Positions 49,926-62,504 of a stretch of 64,000 nucleotides of DNA are shown here, piece by piece (the stretch's first letter is position 1; the number at the start of each line of letters is the position of its first letter). Origin of the DNA: Buxus sempervirens (lineage: Eukaryota; Streptophyta; Magnoliopsida; Buxales; Buxaceae); NCBI GenBank assembly GCA_947561395.2, contig OX387186.1:5238835-5302834 (forward strand). The letters are read 5' to 3'. A program made the position numbers and the translations under genes. Under the pieces are notes generated by a model that was not told where the DNA came from, searched no databases, and saw only the letters and a list, made by a program, of their open reading frames with translations.

Positions 49926-51800
49926 TACTTGAGAGTTGAGATCAGCCGGGACTATCAAAGATAGTATGTGAACTGTATTCCCCATGTTGAACCAAAATTT
50001 CTATTTTGTGTACCGTCTTTGATTTTGCCATTTGATAAGCCAAAATTGACCTTCACACCCTCGACTATTGTTGCCAAGATTTCTTCTTTCGGTTTAAAAT
50101 TATTCTGGAACATTCTTCAATTTCGTTCCCTCCAAACATGGTAAATCGTGGCAGAAAAGGATGCTTTTTGAATGGCTGAATCATTACATTCCATTTGAAT
50201 TCCAGAAGTACCCAATTTACTTCCTCTCTCCATCTTGGGGCTGTCATGTTATAGCTGTTTGTTTTGGTGACCTATTGCCAAATGTATTTGGTACATTCAC
50301 ATTTGAAACAGACGTGCCCGTGCTCCTCAGATTTTCTAACACAGAAAATGCATTTGTTGTTTTTTTTATGAATAATGATGATGTATGTATATATATATAT
50401 ATATATATAAGATGGAATATACACCGTACAAAAAGTCTATGCCATATGCAACATAGAAAATGCATTTGTCGTTGGTGATAATCTTGAGTCTCTTAAGCTG
50501 TTTTCTTGTGAGTGATCACTTAAATGAAGGCATGTTTTGGAATCTACCGCACAAACCAAACCAGATACTTTCATGGAGTTTAATTGTTAGTGTGAGTCTG
50601 TGACACATTTTAAGATAGGAGCCTTCGATGGAAAACTGTCCCATCACTTGAAGCTGTCCGCACAACTTTACCTTCCCTGCTATTTTCTGGAATCATCAAG
50701 CTACGTAATTCCTTCCAAATTTTAACTGGATTGGATGAGGAAACAATCAGTGGATCCCAACCATGAGTGTTAATAATTTCACACACTTTAGCTTCTAATT
50801 GTAAACCTGAAACAAGGACAACTCATCTTCCAAATTTCTTTATCAACAGAACAAAAAGGATGCAAAGGATCAAACCATAGGCTTATTCTTCTTGCATATC
50901 AAACCACATACTTTGTATGATTCATTGCCATGATTCTACCTTTTAATATCTTTTTCCAGCTCTAAGAGCTACTAGAAGGTGTTACTAAACCCCAGAACTC
51001 CCTGGCTTTAACCAGATGTTCCATAATCCATTTAACCCACAATGATGGTTTACTTTATGTAATATGCAATATCAACCTCATAACTGCTGCCTCGTGCCGT
51101 TTTTCCCAATTAATGATTCCAAGCCCACAGTGTTCTTCAGGTGAGCTAATAGTCTCCCAACTTACAAGTTACAAGAGAAATTTTCCTCTTCACTTCTGGT
51201 CCTGACCAGAAAAAGTGCATACAAAGTTGTTCCACCAATCGTATTATCTTCTTAGGAAGAAGGAGACAAGATAACCAGTAAATATTTGTAGCAAAAATGA
51301 CCAATTTAATCTGTTGGACTTTGCCAATGTAAGATAGCATCCTTCCTTTCCAATTTTGCTGTTTGTTCATCACTGTTCAGGAGTGGGCACAATCTATAGA
51401 TGTAAGTCTGGTTGTAATCAATTGTGAATCCAGGTAACTTGCTGGTATTTCTCCTTTCTTGAAGCATTTGAGGTCAGTGATTTCATTCTTCAGCTTCTCT
51501 TCTATACAGCTAAAGTAAACAGTACTTTTTCCCAAATTTACCCTTAGACCTGACCAAGATTCTATCCACATGAGAGCCTTTTAGAAACATCCAACTGAAG
51601 TTTTATCTCCTGCAGAAAATGGGAAGATCGTCTGCAGATCTGAGGATTTTAACTTAGTGTTCATTACGGAAAAGGTTATGTATAAATCCCTCCCAGGTTA
51701 TCATATCTATAATCACTGCTAACAATTCCATGGTAAGAACAACCTTATAAGGAGACAAAGGGTGTCCTTGAATGAGGCCTTTCACTCCAGTGATAAAATC
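49926..51800 (-). pseudogene. LINE ORF2 3' half, degenerate
   Basis: Minus-strand translation starts in the RT thumb region (MWIESWSGLRVNLGKSTVYF at 51571, then KCFKKGEIPASYLDSQLI). It continues with NWKGRMLSYIGKVQQIKLVI and WRERN-type host-factor motifs near 50130 (YHVWREQN). It is broken by many stops and shifts. A (TA)n run sits inside at 50388-50409. The 5' half of ORF2 and both termini were not identified. It is antisense in TPC1 intron 4. Confidence 0.75.
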
Positions 51801-52265
51801 TTGCATACTGGTATCGATTATTATTTACTAGTTTACTATAGAGTAAGCAGGAGTATTGTATCAACTAGTTTTCCAATTTATGAATGATAAAAGGAAGTTT
51901 GCTTCTTCAAGTATCAACTTGATCAACCTCCAGACAACTGAATCATATGATTTTCTAAGTCTGCCTTGCGAGCACATTGGGGGCCCTTGTCCAAATGTTA
52001 ACTGTGCTGAATTTTGTGAGTGGGCAAAAGATTATCTACAATGCATTTTGTTGATGTTGAAGCATCAAATGACAAAGGTGAAAAAGCTACTGAAATTATA
52101 GACCTCTGTTTTTTCTTCTTTAATAAAATTTCTCTGCACCCTAATGTGAGATAAAAACCAAGATGACTGGCGTGACTGGCTGGTTGAACAGGCTCTTTTG
52201 TTGAGTTTTTTTTTCTCCTTTTGTTTTTAAGTAAATTGTAATAACCTAGAGCAGTTAGGGTGAAA
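51801..52265. other. Unassigned sequence with a small ORF
   Basis: A plus-strand stretch at 51856-52101 (81 codons) includes CEHIGGPCPNVNCAEFCEW, a cysteine-rich run that resembles no family I can name. No splice or promoter context supports it as a gene. Confidence 0.3.
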
Positions 52266-52358
52266 AGTCTTTTAAGTTAGAAATAGTTTGAGGGTTAAAG
52301 TAATCTCTAAGTTAGACTTAGCTTAAGGGTTAAAATTGCCTTTTAAGTTAGAACTAGT
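52266..52358. repeat. Tandem repeat (about 37 bp) that hosts the hAT insertion
   Basis: Units built on aagttagaaatagtttgagg then gttaaaat recur at 52275, 52311 and 52345. The third copy is split after gaactagt by the hAT element and resumes at 59759 (ttgatggttaaaatagtc). Confidence 0.75.
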
Positions 52359-52693
52359 CATGGTTCAAAGTATCGTATCGACGTGCCTTATCGGACGATC
52401 CAAAAATGGAAACGTATCGAGGATACGCACGGATACGGTCTAAAATGGTGGATACGGGTGGATACATAGATTAAAACCTATCCAGATAGAAAGATAAGTT
52501 AAAAATATGTTAAATAAACATGTTTCTAGCATTATAGGGCTATACAAATAATATCTATGCATTTTAGAAGCAAATAGGCATACGCGAAAATGAATGAAAA
52601 TTATAATAAAAGCTATAAAAGGTTAAATAAACCAATAAATAAGGTTAGAAAATTCATTCAAATAATATAAGTAACACACTAAGTTATTAACAC

Positions 52694-55368
52694 ATTTTTT
52701 TTTTGATCGGTAATGAAGAAATATATTAAAAAGAAGCTGAAAACAGAGTACAATGCTGTACACCAAAGGTGTACAATACCCTCATCCCCTCCCCATCCTT
52801 ACAAATCATTGAAATCTTTACACATTAATACATCATGACATTTCAATCCCTTACAAGATTCCACAGCAGACGCCCAATAAAGGATAAGATTAAGAGAGTA
52901 TTTGAAAAGGGCATCCCGAGATCTTTCCTTATTCTCAAAAATCCTGTTGTTTCGTTCCTTCCAAACTGCCCACATCACTGCCCCTGGTGTTAACCGCCAA
53001 AAGACCTTGAAAGGAGAGTCTCCTTTTGAGATCTTCCAACATAAAAGAAGCTGAGAAACACCTTGAGGCTGGACCCAAGCAACACCAAACCTGGCTAAGA
53101 ACTCATTACAAACTCCACTTGTGATTGGGCAATGAATGAGGAGATGATTGACTGACTCCGCATCCGCTCTACAAAGGCTACATCTATTAGGGAGCTGCCA
53201 GCCTCTCTTCATCAGATTATCCAAAGTCAAAATTTTCTCCAGCATCGCTGTTCACATAAAGAACCCTACCTTTGATGGGAGTAAAGGTTGCCATAACAGA
53301 TTGTGGACCTTGAAATTAAGATTCCGCTTACTAATAAACCCATATAGGCTCTTCACGGAGAAAACCCCATCACTGCTCCTTGACCATCTCATAACGTCTT
53401 GATGAGAACCAAAATCCTTTCCATTGATGCACTCCAGAAATTGGGACAAGTCTTCCAATTCCCAATCAAACATACCTCTTCTGAACTGCAAATTCCATTG
53501 TATGCCTCCCACTCCTTGGGAGTACAGGTCTGCAACAAAGGCATGAGGGGCTGAAGATATATTATAAAGTGTAGAAAATTGCTCCTTGAGAGCTCCACCA
53601 GAGCACCAAGGATCCAACCAAAACTTAACCCTATCTCCCCTCCCCACCTGAAACTTCACTCCTGCCTCAACCAGGGGAGACAATCTGCATATGGGCCTCC
53701 ATAAGCTGCAACCAATTCTCCCATTCACCTGGTCAGGAAGCCACCTTGTCTCATCATAGCCATACTTAACAACAATTAATTTCCTCCAAAGACTGTTTAC
53801 CTCCTGGCCAAACCGCCAACACCACTTCGCCAAAAGGGCTCTATTAAAAAGCCGCAGATTCCTTATACCCAAGCCACCATACTCTTTTGGGTTACAAACC
53901 TCCTTCCAAGAAACCAGATGATAATTACTGGACTCCTCCCCTCCTGCCCATAAGAAGTTCTTCTGTAACTTCTCAATGGCCTCCAGCACTGAAATCGGAG
54001 CTAATAAAACAGAGAGCATATAAGTTGGGTGGTTAGATAAAGCACTCTTGATCAAGACTGTCTTACTCCCTTTCGATAAAAGACTCCCCTTCTAAGCCGA
54101 CAACTTCTTTTTCATCCTCGATATTGTTGGTTCCCAAATTAATTTGGATTTAAAAGACGCCCCAATAGGAATTCCGAGATAAGAAGTAGGAAAAGACCCC
54201 AAACGACACCCCAAGAGACCACAGAAAATAGAGGAATTTCCACTTCCTCCAACATCAAAAAGCTCGCTTTTCTGAAAATTCACTCTCAAACCCGATAGCG
54301 CTTCAAAGCAATTCAGGATAGATCTCACCACAAGAAGTTGAGAGGCTTGCGCCTTGCAAAAGAGCATAGCATCATCTGCAAAAAGTAAATGAGAGATGGA
54401 TAAAGAGCCTCCTCCCACCTTCACCCCTTCAATAAGCTCCATATTTTCCGCCCTAGCAACCAATCGACTGAGAGCTTCCATAACCAGCAAGAAGAGTAAG
54501 GGGGAAAGGGGATCTCCTTGTCTCAGACCCCGAGATGACCGAAAGAAACCAGCCGCCACTCCATTAACCAAAACAGAGAAAGATGCTGAAGAGACGCAGG
54601 TTTCCATCCAAGATCTCCATTTGGCCCCGAATCCCATCCTCCTCATAATGTACCATAAAAACTTCCAATTCACATGATCGTATGCCTTCTCAATATCCAA
54701 CTTGCAAAGAATCCCATTAACACCCTCCCTTTGAATGGAGTCCACACATTCACTAACAATCAAAACACCATCCAAAATTTGCCTCCCCCCTATAAATGCA
54801 TTTTGATAAGGAGAAATAACATCCGAAAGCACCTCCCTCAATCTTTTAGCAAGAACTTTAGAAATGATTTTATAGAAACTCCCCACCAAACTAATGGGCC
54901 GATAATCTCTCAATGATGCAGCACCTTCCTTCTTAGGAATGAGGGAAATAAAAGTGGCATTCAAACTCCTTTCAAAATGAGATGAATTATAAAATTCTTG
55001 AACTGCTCTCATGAAATCCGCCCGGATGTGGCCCCAACAAAGCTTGTAGAATTTGATTGTAAACCCATCCGGCCCCGGGGCCTTATCACCCTCCAACTCC
55101 TTGATAACCTCCAACACCTCTTCTTCCCCCAATTGCCTTTCCAACGTATCCCTGTGATAATCTGAAATCAAGTCAAACTCCATACCATCCAGCAGAGGTC
55201 TAACATGAACTTTCTCTATGAAAAGGTCTTCAAAGTAAGCTGCTACCGCCTTCTTAATTTCATCTTGCTCAAGCAATAGGGACCCATCCACCTCCAAGTG
55301 GTCAATGGAATTAGCTCTCCCTCTAGCTGAGGCCATCCTATGGAAAAAACCTGTATTTTTATCACCAG
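52694..55368 (-). mobile_element. 5'-truncated LINE nested in the hAT
   Basis: A 2675-bp insertion flanked by the perfect 16-bp duplication actaagttattaacac (52678-52693 and 55369-55384). The minus-strand 3' end is a poly(A) tail, seen as a T tract at 52695. The 5' end starts inside ORF2, at SGDKNTGFFHRM, so the endonuclease domain is missing. Truncation at the 5' end with long target duplications is the hallmark of target-primed reverse transcription. Confidence 0.95.
52799..55366 (-). pseudogene. LINE ORF2 (RT to zinc-binding domain), two nonsense codons
   Basis: One continuous frame encodes the RT domain with KAPGPDGFTIKFYK, CKLDIEKAYDHVNWKFL, SSRGLRQGDPLSPLLFLL and the catalytic FADD (54371-54382). 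Then come the thumb (SYLGIPIGASFKSKLIW) and the C-terminal zinc-binding module (CSLCRADAESVNHLLIHC). The frame has a TAG at 54092-54094 and a TGA at 53252-53254. Family alignment expects Trp at both, so each is a single G-to-A change. There are no frameshifts, so this is the best-preserved LINE in the window, though lacking the endonuclease. Confidence 0.93.
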
Positions 55369-55516
55369 ACTAAGTTATTAACACTTAAAACATCAAAATC
55401 AACAATAAATTACTATCATGATTCATAACACAACATTCTCCATAATCCATTACATAAAAATAGGTGGTTTCAAAATCTAAACATAAAAAGCTACTTCATG
55501 GTCCCTAATATCTTCT

Positions 55517-58500
55517 TCAATGCCAGAAGGAGTGACGTGCAGGTTCATCTTCAGCTTCTTCATAATCGGCCAATGGCACGTTATGCGTGCGCTGAACATG
55601 CTGACAATAAGAAGCCCAATCCATATAATTTCGATACCATGCTTCATACTCCCTTCTAAATTGCTGATACTGTGCTGAAGTAGGCCTATAGTAACCCCCA
55701 ACATTACCACCATAGTGACCATACTGATCCATCTGCTGCCCATAAGATGATGATCCCTCCTGGCCATACCCATAGCCTGTATGCTCATAACCATATCCAT
55801 AACTAGACTGATAAGATGATCCTCCCTGGCCATAACCATAATCATATGAAGAAGATGACCTCTCCTGGGTACGCCCAAAAGACGACGACCTCGACCCTGA
55901 ATTTGGTCCACCTCCAAATATGCCTGAAAGACCCACATTAATCAAGTCTATTCCTTGTGTAATGGCATCTAAATTATGTCCACGTGGCATCATCACATCA
56001 TCGTGTTCTGATCCCGGTGCTGGATGGCCTCCACGTCGTTTTTGATGGTAAAGATTATGAATGGAAGGAGGATGTCCCCTATGGCCACTACCATGATCAT
56101 ACTGCTGCTGTTGCTCCTCAGCCTCCTCTGTAATGTGAATACCACCACCATAACCACTACCAGTACCACCCTGTGGTGGACTTGGTGGTGATGAAGGACT
56201 CTCACGACGTCCAACATCATCATCGTCGTCACTTTCATAGCCATCATCTCCATCATCATCAACATCATTAGGAGGATCACGACCCACTCCAGTATTACTG
56301 CTGCTCACCCCAGCTCGACTACTCCCTGCAGCTCTAGTATTTCCTCCTCCTTCATCATCACTAAATCTGTTGACCAAGTTTGCCACATAGCTACTTGGTC
56401 TTGTAGGCCTCCCCTCATCATCTAATTCATCGAGCACTACCTCCTCTGGATTATCCAACCACTCCGTGAGTAGCTCATCTGCATCTTCATCAAATATGTG
56501 TGCAAGGTCAATCGGCCTAAACTCGCCCTCCCCCCTTCTGCTTTGCTTTTGAAGATGTCGTATCTTTAGCCTCATGTTGTAGTGCACAAAAACCAGCTTC
56601 TCCAACTTTGCATAACTCAAACGGTTCCGCACTTTAGTGTGGATGAGAGAAAAAGTGCTCCAGTTTCTTTCACATCCACTGGATGAAACCGTCTGTGATA
56701 AAAGTCTTAGTGCAATTCTTCTCAAATTTGATGCATCGGTTCCATACAAGAACCACCACTCAGCTGCAGAAATAACAAAAAAAAAAAAAAATGAATTCCT
56801 CCCACATGCAAATTATACAATTTACTTGAACAATGAAAATAAGTATTTTCATTGTTTAATTTCTATTACCTGGCTCACATGTAGTCCGTGCCCTAATAGC
56901 GGCTGGATCTCCAAAACCATACATAGCATCTCTAAATGTTTTCTCCTATTAAAAAAAACATTGTTAGTGATTGTCCATTACAAAAAATAATAAGTAAATA
57001 ATTTTTAAAATTCTTAATTCCTAAATCACCTCACTGAGTGCTTTACTGGCACGCTCTGGATCCCTTTCCAATCTCAACATTACCCTTCTGAATGAACTCA
57101 CTAATTCCGTATCGTCCCCAAGATTTTCAGTGTAATGATACGCCGGGTGGAGGTAAAATGCTAATTCAATAAAAAAAATTAGTAACTTATTCAAGATAGG
57201 AAGTAGACAATTGGAAACAAATTTACGTATATTACCTGCACGGTGGATGTCCTGAATAAGCTGCTTCTTACATCTTTTATCAATAATTGCACAATACATC
57301 TCTTGATCATCAGGAGCAGCTTGGGCAATAGCAAGCTTAGACCTTCTAATAGCTTCATATAGATAACCTATTGTGGCTTGCTTTTCTCCATTCATAACTT
57401 TCAACACTTTCACAAGAGGATCATGTATTTCAGCTACCAATCGTCCATTCTTCCAAAAAGTGTTATTTAGAACAATATCCTCAACCTTTTTTCCAACAAC
57501 ATCCTGTCTTTGTCGACATTCTTGCCACTTATCTGATAAAAACATTCTTCTCAATCCAGCCTTTTCAGACATAATACTATTAATTGGAATGAAATTTGTG
57601 GCAAATCTTGTAAGACCGGGCCTAAGCAGCTTCCCTTTGGTGTGTTCTCTCATTAGGCTAAGTACCCAGTTGTGGTTGTAAATAAAGTTTGTCAATCTCC
57701 TTGCTTTTTCAATCACACCTTTCACCTTCTTCTTCTGACCAAAATCATGGAGCATAAGATCAATACAATGTGCCACACACGGGGTCCAGTACAGATGTTT
57801 CCTTTTCTCCATCAACAACTCCCCTGCTTTCTTGTATGAAGATTGGTTGTCAGTAACAATCTGTACAATGTATTTTTCACTAATCTCCTCTACAACATCA
57901 TCCATCAATTTGAACATATACTGATGGTCCTTGATTTTGTCAGAAGCATTAACTGACTTGTGAAAAATTGCTCTTCCATCACAGTAAACCAAAAAGTTAA
58001 TGATCGATAGCTTGGTAGGCCCAGTCCAACCATCACACATCAAAGTTACACCATAAGTATCCCATTTCTTCATAAATGACTTTATGTAAGTCTGTATCTC
58101 ATCCACTTCTGCATCCAGTATAGGGCCTGTGATCTCATATGGAGCGGGACCTTTAATCCCTGGTCCAGCCCTAGCGATCTCATCAATCATCGTCTGATAG
58201 TAGGGGTTATTTGCAGCATTTGGTGCGATATTGCTGTTAATTAACCACCTACCAATGGCTTGCTTTACATTCTTTGCCCATTTTCCTGGATGCCAAGAAT
58301 CCTTCAACCTAATTTGCTTCGCATCTCTATTTCGATAAATTGAAGGATCCATCTCTTCTATAGTAGATCCCCTTGACTTCTTTCTTGGCTGCTTCGGCCT
58401 TCCAACCATTTTGTCAAAAGCTTCTCTGACACTTGTACTGCGCATCAAACCAGCTCCATGACGATGCCCCCCAGAACTAGCTCTACCTGGTGTGCAACCA

Positions 58501-58676
58501 ACATCTATAGAATCTACACTCCTTCTCCCTCCTTGCTCTCTGTAATGAATGTCTGCAATTGATCTTCTCATTGCTTCATCAACATCTTCTCTTTCCTCTC
58601 GTATCATAACATCTTCTCGATCAGAATCATCATCAGAAAAATCATCATCAACACAGATGCCCTTTCCCCTATCCAT
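55517..58676 (-). CDS. hAT transposase with Tyr/Gly-rich tail
   Basis: Four minus-strand exons, 58676-57236, 57160-57030, 56945-56870 and 56763-55517, join in frame to 964 aa. The N-terminus is acidic. The RNase H-like core carries D215 (LMCDGWTGP) and D276 (QIVTDN), a DUF659-type region, a C300-x2-H303 element and E581 in SGCERNWSTFS. A dimerisation segment follows (HTKVRNRLSYAKLEKLVFV). After residue about 640 comes a disordered acidic, Gly- and Gln-rich tail with Tyr/Gly repeats at about 854-909. The spliced frame is intact from Met 58676, but the upstream BED finger is out of frame, so DNA binding may be lost. It could be expressed as a truncated protein or be a recently dead transposase. 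Confidence 0.85.
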
Positions 58677-58705
58677 CCGTGTTGCCCTCCCAGCTAACCT
58701 ATCTC

Positions 58706-58976
58706 TTAAAGCATCTCTATAGTAATTTTCTCCTTCTCCTTCCTTGCAGCTCTAAGATGCTCACTCATAGCCCTGGAAACTTCTACAGGACAACAGTAGC
58801 ACTTCTCTACATTCGGATTCCCACCAGCAAGATGATGTTTCAATCTAGTAACTCCACCCCCTCTAAGTTCCTTCTGAAAATAATTGCATCTTGTATGCAA
58901 TCTATTGCCTCCAATCATCTCTCCGTGTTGCTAACTGACGTCTAGCCCTTTCCGTTGTTGCGTTTTAGGTGCCATA
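58706..58976 (-). pseudogene. BED zinc finger of the hAT transposase, frameshifted
   Basis: The start MAPKTQQ at 58976 soon shifts frame; ERARRQLATRRDDW reads in a different frame. The finger itself (GGGVTRLKHHLAGGNPNVEKC) reads in another frame that ends at a TAA at 58706. A further one-base shift in the purine tract near 58740-58760 would be needed to reach the main ORF. The usual CNYC is CNYF here, so one zinc-binding cysteine is lost. Confidence 0.75.
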
Positions 58977-59758
58977 TCTACAAAATAATTAAAACTATAT
59001 CAAGAAACATGCAAATGGCATCACCAACCTCTCTTAGGAAAAAAAGTGGAACCAAAATATCAAATTTGATAAAAATATAATATTATTTTCCTATATTTTT
59101 AATTAATATTCAACAAAACAATTATTAAAAATAATTTTATTAATGAAAAAAATGCAAGAATCATAGGGAGGATAGATCAACCCCACGTGCATCTCATATA
59201 AAAAATTGAACACAAACCGTTAAGGTTTGTATAATTTTTTTCAAAAAAAATTAGAATTTTCGTCACTTTTTTCCATATTGCAAAAAAATTTCGATTTTTT
59301 TACTTAAAAACGCAATTTCAATCTATGGATTTCACTTGAAATCCATAGATTCATACAAAAGATTGTTAAATAATGCTTAAATATGAAAATACAAAGATTT
59401 AGAATGAAAAAAATCGAAAACCTAACATATCTCTCGAAAATGTTGACGAATCTTACTTTAGTTGTTTGATTCGTTGTTCAAACTTGTTTTGAACAATTTA
59501 AACCACCAATTAGGTCGAAAATGGGTTATAATCAAGGGGGTTTGACAAATTTTTGAAAGGATTTCGAACGAAGGAACTATTTGGGTTCTTGTAAGAGGGC
59601 TGTTTTCACGTTTTTGAACGTGACAGGCTATTTATAAGGACTGTATTGATCGATACAGTCCCTGTATCGACTGTATCCAGTCGATACAATCGCGATACAT
59701 ACAAGAGTATCGTGCGTATCGAGCGATACGGCACAATACTTAGTACCCTGGAACTAGT

Positions 59759-61312
59759 TTGATGGTTAAAATAGTCTTTATATAAAAAATATTTTTGACA
59801 AGGAATGGGGGTGTACGTCGAAGTTATTAAGGTATATTTGTTTTTATTGCTAAATTGAATAATTCAAGAGAATAACCTAAATCTGTTATAGGTCTAATTA
59901 TTGATGATTAATGTCCAAATTTACCTTTATTTATGAAAGCATGAGTTGGTTAAATTTATATGAGCTGCATACATGAAAGTTTAATGGATCTGCATGGTTA
60001 TGAATGATGATTGAAAAACACATGAATGCATTACAGATACTTGCATGAACTGCATGCTCAGTTGGAGTGAGGTTTGAGGGTTTATAACCCAAAAGCCATT
60101 AGCAGCTTTATTAATAAGAGTGAGGTGTGAGAGTTTGGGACTTGATAGTGACTAAAAACTCTTTATAGCAGATAGTGAGGTGTGAGGCTTTGGGATCCAA
60201 CAGTCACCAACAATTGTTTTGAGATTATCCTGTGAGATATGGTGAGGGATTTTTTAGAGTCATACAAACCTGTTTATAGGAAATTATGACATAAGTGCCT
60301 AGACCTAGGATTGGTCTGGAAATAATTTTAGATTGATATTGTTTTGCATATTGGAGGCAGGTTGTCTTGGGGATGTTTGGGGCATGTGCAGGTATATTAT
60401 TCATTTTCAGAAATAGTGGTTTGGCAATGTGATCTTATTCTGAAAACGTGCAGCGTGAACGTAATCTAAAATAGTAGAAACAGAAGAGAAAATTCATACA
60501 ATGATTTTAAATGGTTCGGCAGGATGCCTATGTCCACTGTGTATAGAGAAATTTCTACTATGTTTCAATTGGTTACATTAGAAGACATATACTGACCCTA
60601 ATCTAGTATTTTTTGCACTTGTCTCCAGGGCCCCTCAGGCCTCTCCCAAGGGGACCTAGACACAAGTATGAGCCACACTCTACAGATCTGATCAGTTGAA
60701 AGCTCGTAGAACTGCAATATATTCGTAGAATATTGTAGATGTACTGAGAGTTAAGTGATCTAGAGTCTATAGGTAGAATTTGTATTGTTTAATATGTCCA
60801 ATACACTTCACATTGCATTGGCCTGTATCATACTTGGTTGCGCATGCTTTTATTTGTTTTGCATGGCATGATATTCTGGAAGGTTTTATTTTGGGCATGC
60901 ATGCATTATAGGATTATGAAATTCATTACTGGATGCTTTAAATTCTGTTTTTGCATTTGTTTGTTTGTTTTTTTTTTTTGGTGCATTATTGTAAATGTCT
61001 AGAGTTTCCAATAGAAACTAAGTATGTAGAATACCATCAACTGAGCATAGCTTATATGATTTTGACCACATGCAAGGATTACTCAAGAGGATCAGGATTG
61101 ACTTCATTAAACTTTTCTGGGGTAAACATACGGAGACATCGATTTAAGTCTATATAGAATAGTTAGATTTATTTAAATTGATACGAAATGTTCATTGGAT
61201 TTTTTATGGCTCATTTTATTTATATTGATTCATAGGTTATTTATTTATAGGTTGAAATTTTTGGAGTACATATTTTATTATTAATTAACAGTTTCTGTAC
61301 TTTTATTTAATA
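59759..61312 (+). other. Right flank of the hAT, unassigned
   Basis: Loosely repeated gtgaggtgtgagggtttggg words occur at 60067-60260. A tggttcggcaggatgcctat stretch at 60513 resembles LTR sequence common in plants, but no paired ends were found. No TPC1 exon was seen. Confidence 0.45.
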
Positions 61313-61341
61313 CTAGTAAATATGCACGTGCGTTGCACGTG
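61313..61341 (-). mobile_element. Helitron-like 3' terminus
   Basis: On the minus strand a hairpin CACGTGC-aac-GCACGTG (61341-61325) is followed by 8 bp and then CTAG with T as the next base (61312). That is the canonical Helitron 3' layout (hairpin, then CTRR at an A/T target). The matching 5' end should lie at a higher coordinate and was not identified. Confidence 0.6.
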
Positions 61342-62500
61342 GGATTTTTATTTAGAGTAAAAGGTAAACTAAAGGTTTTATAATAGGTAAATCAAAGATT
61401 GTAGTTTGAGGGAAGATGCATATGTAAACGTTTTAAGAAAATAGTAGGCAGGTAGGAATAGGCTAACGATTATTGCTGAGCAAACAGGAACTTTCATGAT
61501 GCTATATTTCAGAATGGTTTGGGATGCATTATCAATTCTATGTCTGACTTTTCATTTATTTATTTATTTATTAATTCTATGTCTGCACCTTCATCGTTAT
61601 ACTATAAAATATTGCTTGATGATAGAGCAAAGCTTGAGGAAGTGAATGTGTAAGTTTCCTACCTTGTATGGTCTCTAATATTCACTTAAATTTCTGTTTT
61701 GTCATCTTTTAAACCAAGATTTGTAAGTTTTCTATTAGAGTTAGAACTATATCTATAATTATGGTGTTGAATAGATCATAGATGTAAGATTATTCTCAGA
61801 GGTTTTCTATTTGGAATAGATCTCTATTATGATAGGAATTATTTATTTAAGAAATGTATGATTTCTATCCGTGCAAGAAATGTCAACGAGATAAAACTGT
61901 GGAAAAGGTAAGAAATTGGGTGGACATTGATGTTAATAGGCTAACGATTATTGCTGCCATATTTTTTTCTTTCATATTCGTTTATTTAAACAAACAAAGC
62001 GCTTAAGATGAGGTTTTGAGATAATCCTATTGGAAATAATCAGACGATAAGAGTAGAAGGGATAATAACCTCTAAACAATAATATATCAGAATAGTTATT
62101 ATTTACAATTGATCTTTGAAAGGATAATAGCCTCTAATTAAAAGAATAGAGTTATTATTTGTTATGATAATCCTATTGGAAATAGTAAGACAATAATAAC
62201 TTTATAAAAGAATTAAAAAATAAAGATTTAAGACAATAATCTTATGTAGTGATTTCACTCAGTCCGATATTTTTGTAAATGAATTTAAATAATCGAGAGT
62301 TTTACTTTAAGGAGATTTAAACTAATCTATTGCTTCCATATTTGTTTCTTTCATATTCGTTTATTTAAACAAAGAGATTAAAATGAGGTTTTGAGATAAT
62401 CCTATTGGAAATAATCAGATGATAATAGGAAATAAAGAATTGAAAGAAATAGGTAATTCCACTACACCAATTAAAGCAACGAATCTAACTGGTAATCAGA
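61342..62500. other. Possible Helitron interior, noncoding
   Basis: AT-rich with diverged direct repeats. The block tttcatattcgtttatttaaac then gaggttttgagataatccta appears at 61971 and 62349, and variants of aatcctattggaaataatcaga at 62024, 62168 and 62397. No gene was seen. Confidence 0.5.
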
Positions 62501-62504
62501 AGTC

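Larger units (their letters stand above)
52359..59750 (-). mobile_element. hAT DNA transposon with nested LINE
   Basis: A 7392-bp element bounded by a perfect 8-bp duplication GAACTAGT (52351-52358 and 59751-59758). The left end catggttcaaagtatcgtat and the complement of the right end, cagggtactaagtattgtgc, form an imperfect TIR. Subterminal regions (52370-52460 and 59645-59735) are dense in GTATCG/CGATAC words, likely transposase-binding repeats. Without the LINE it would be about 4.7 kb. It encodes a minus-strand transposase (55517-58976). It sits in TPC1 intron 4 if that gene continues. Confidence 0.93.

Noticed and set aside
54396-54916. Plus-strand ORFs of 80-93 codons
   Set aside because: Antisense shadows of the LINE RT domain.
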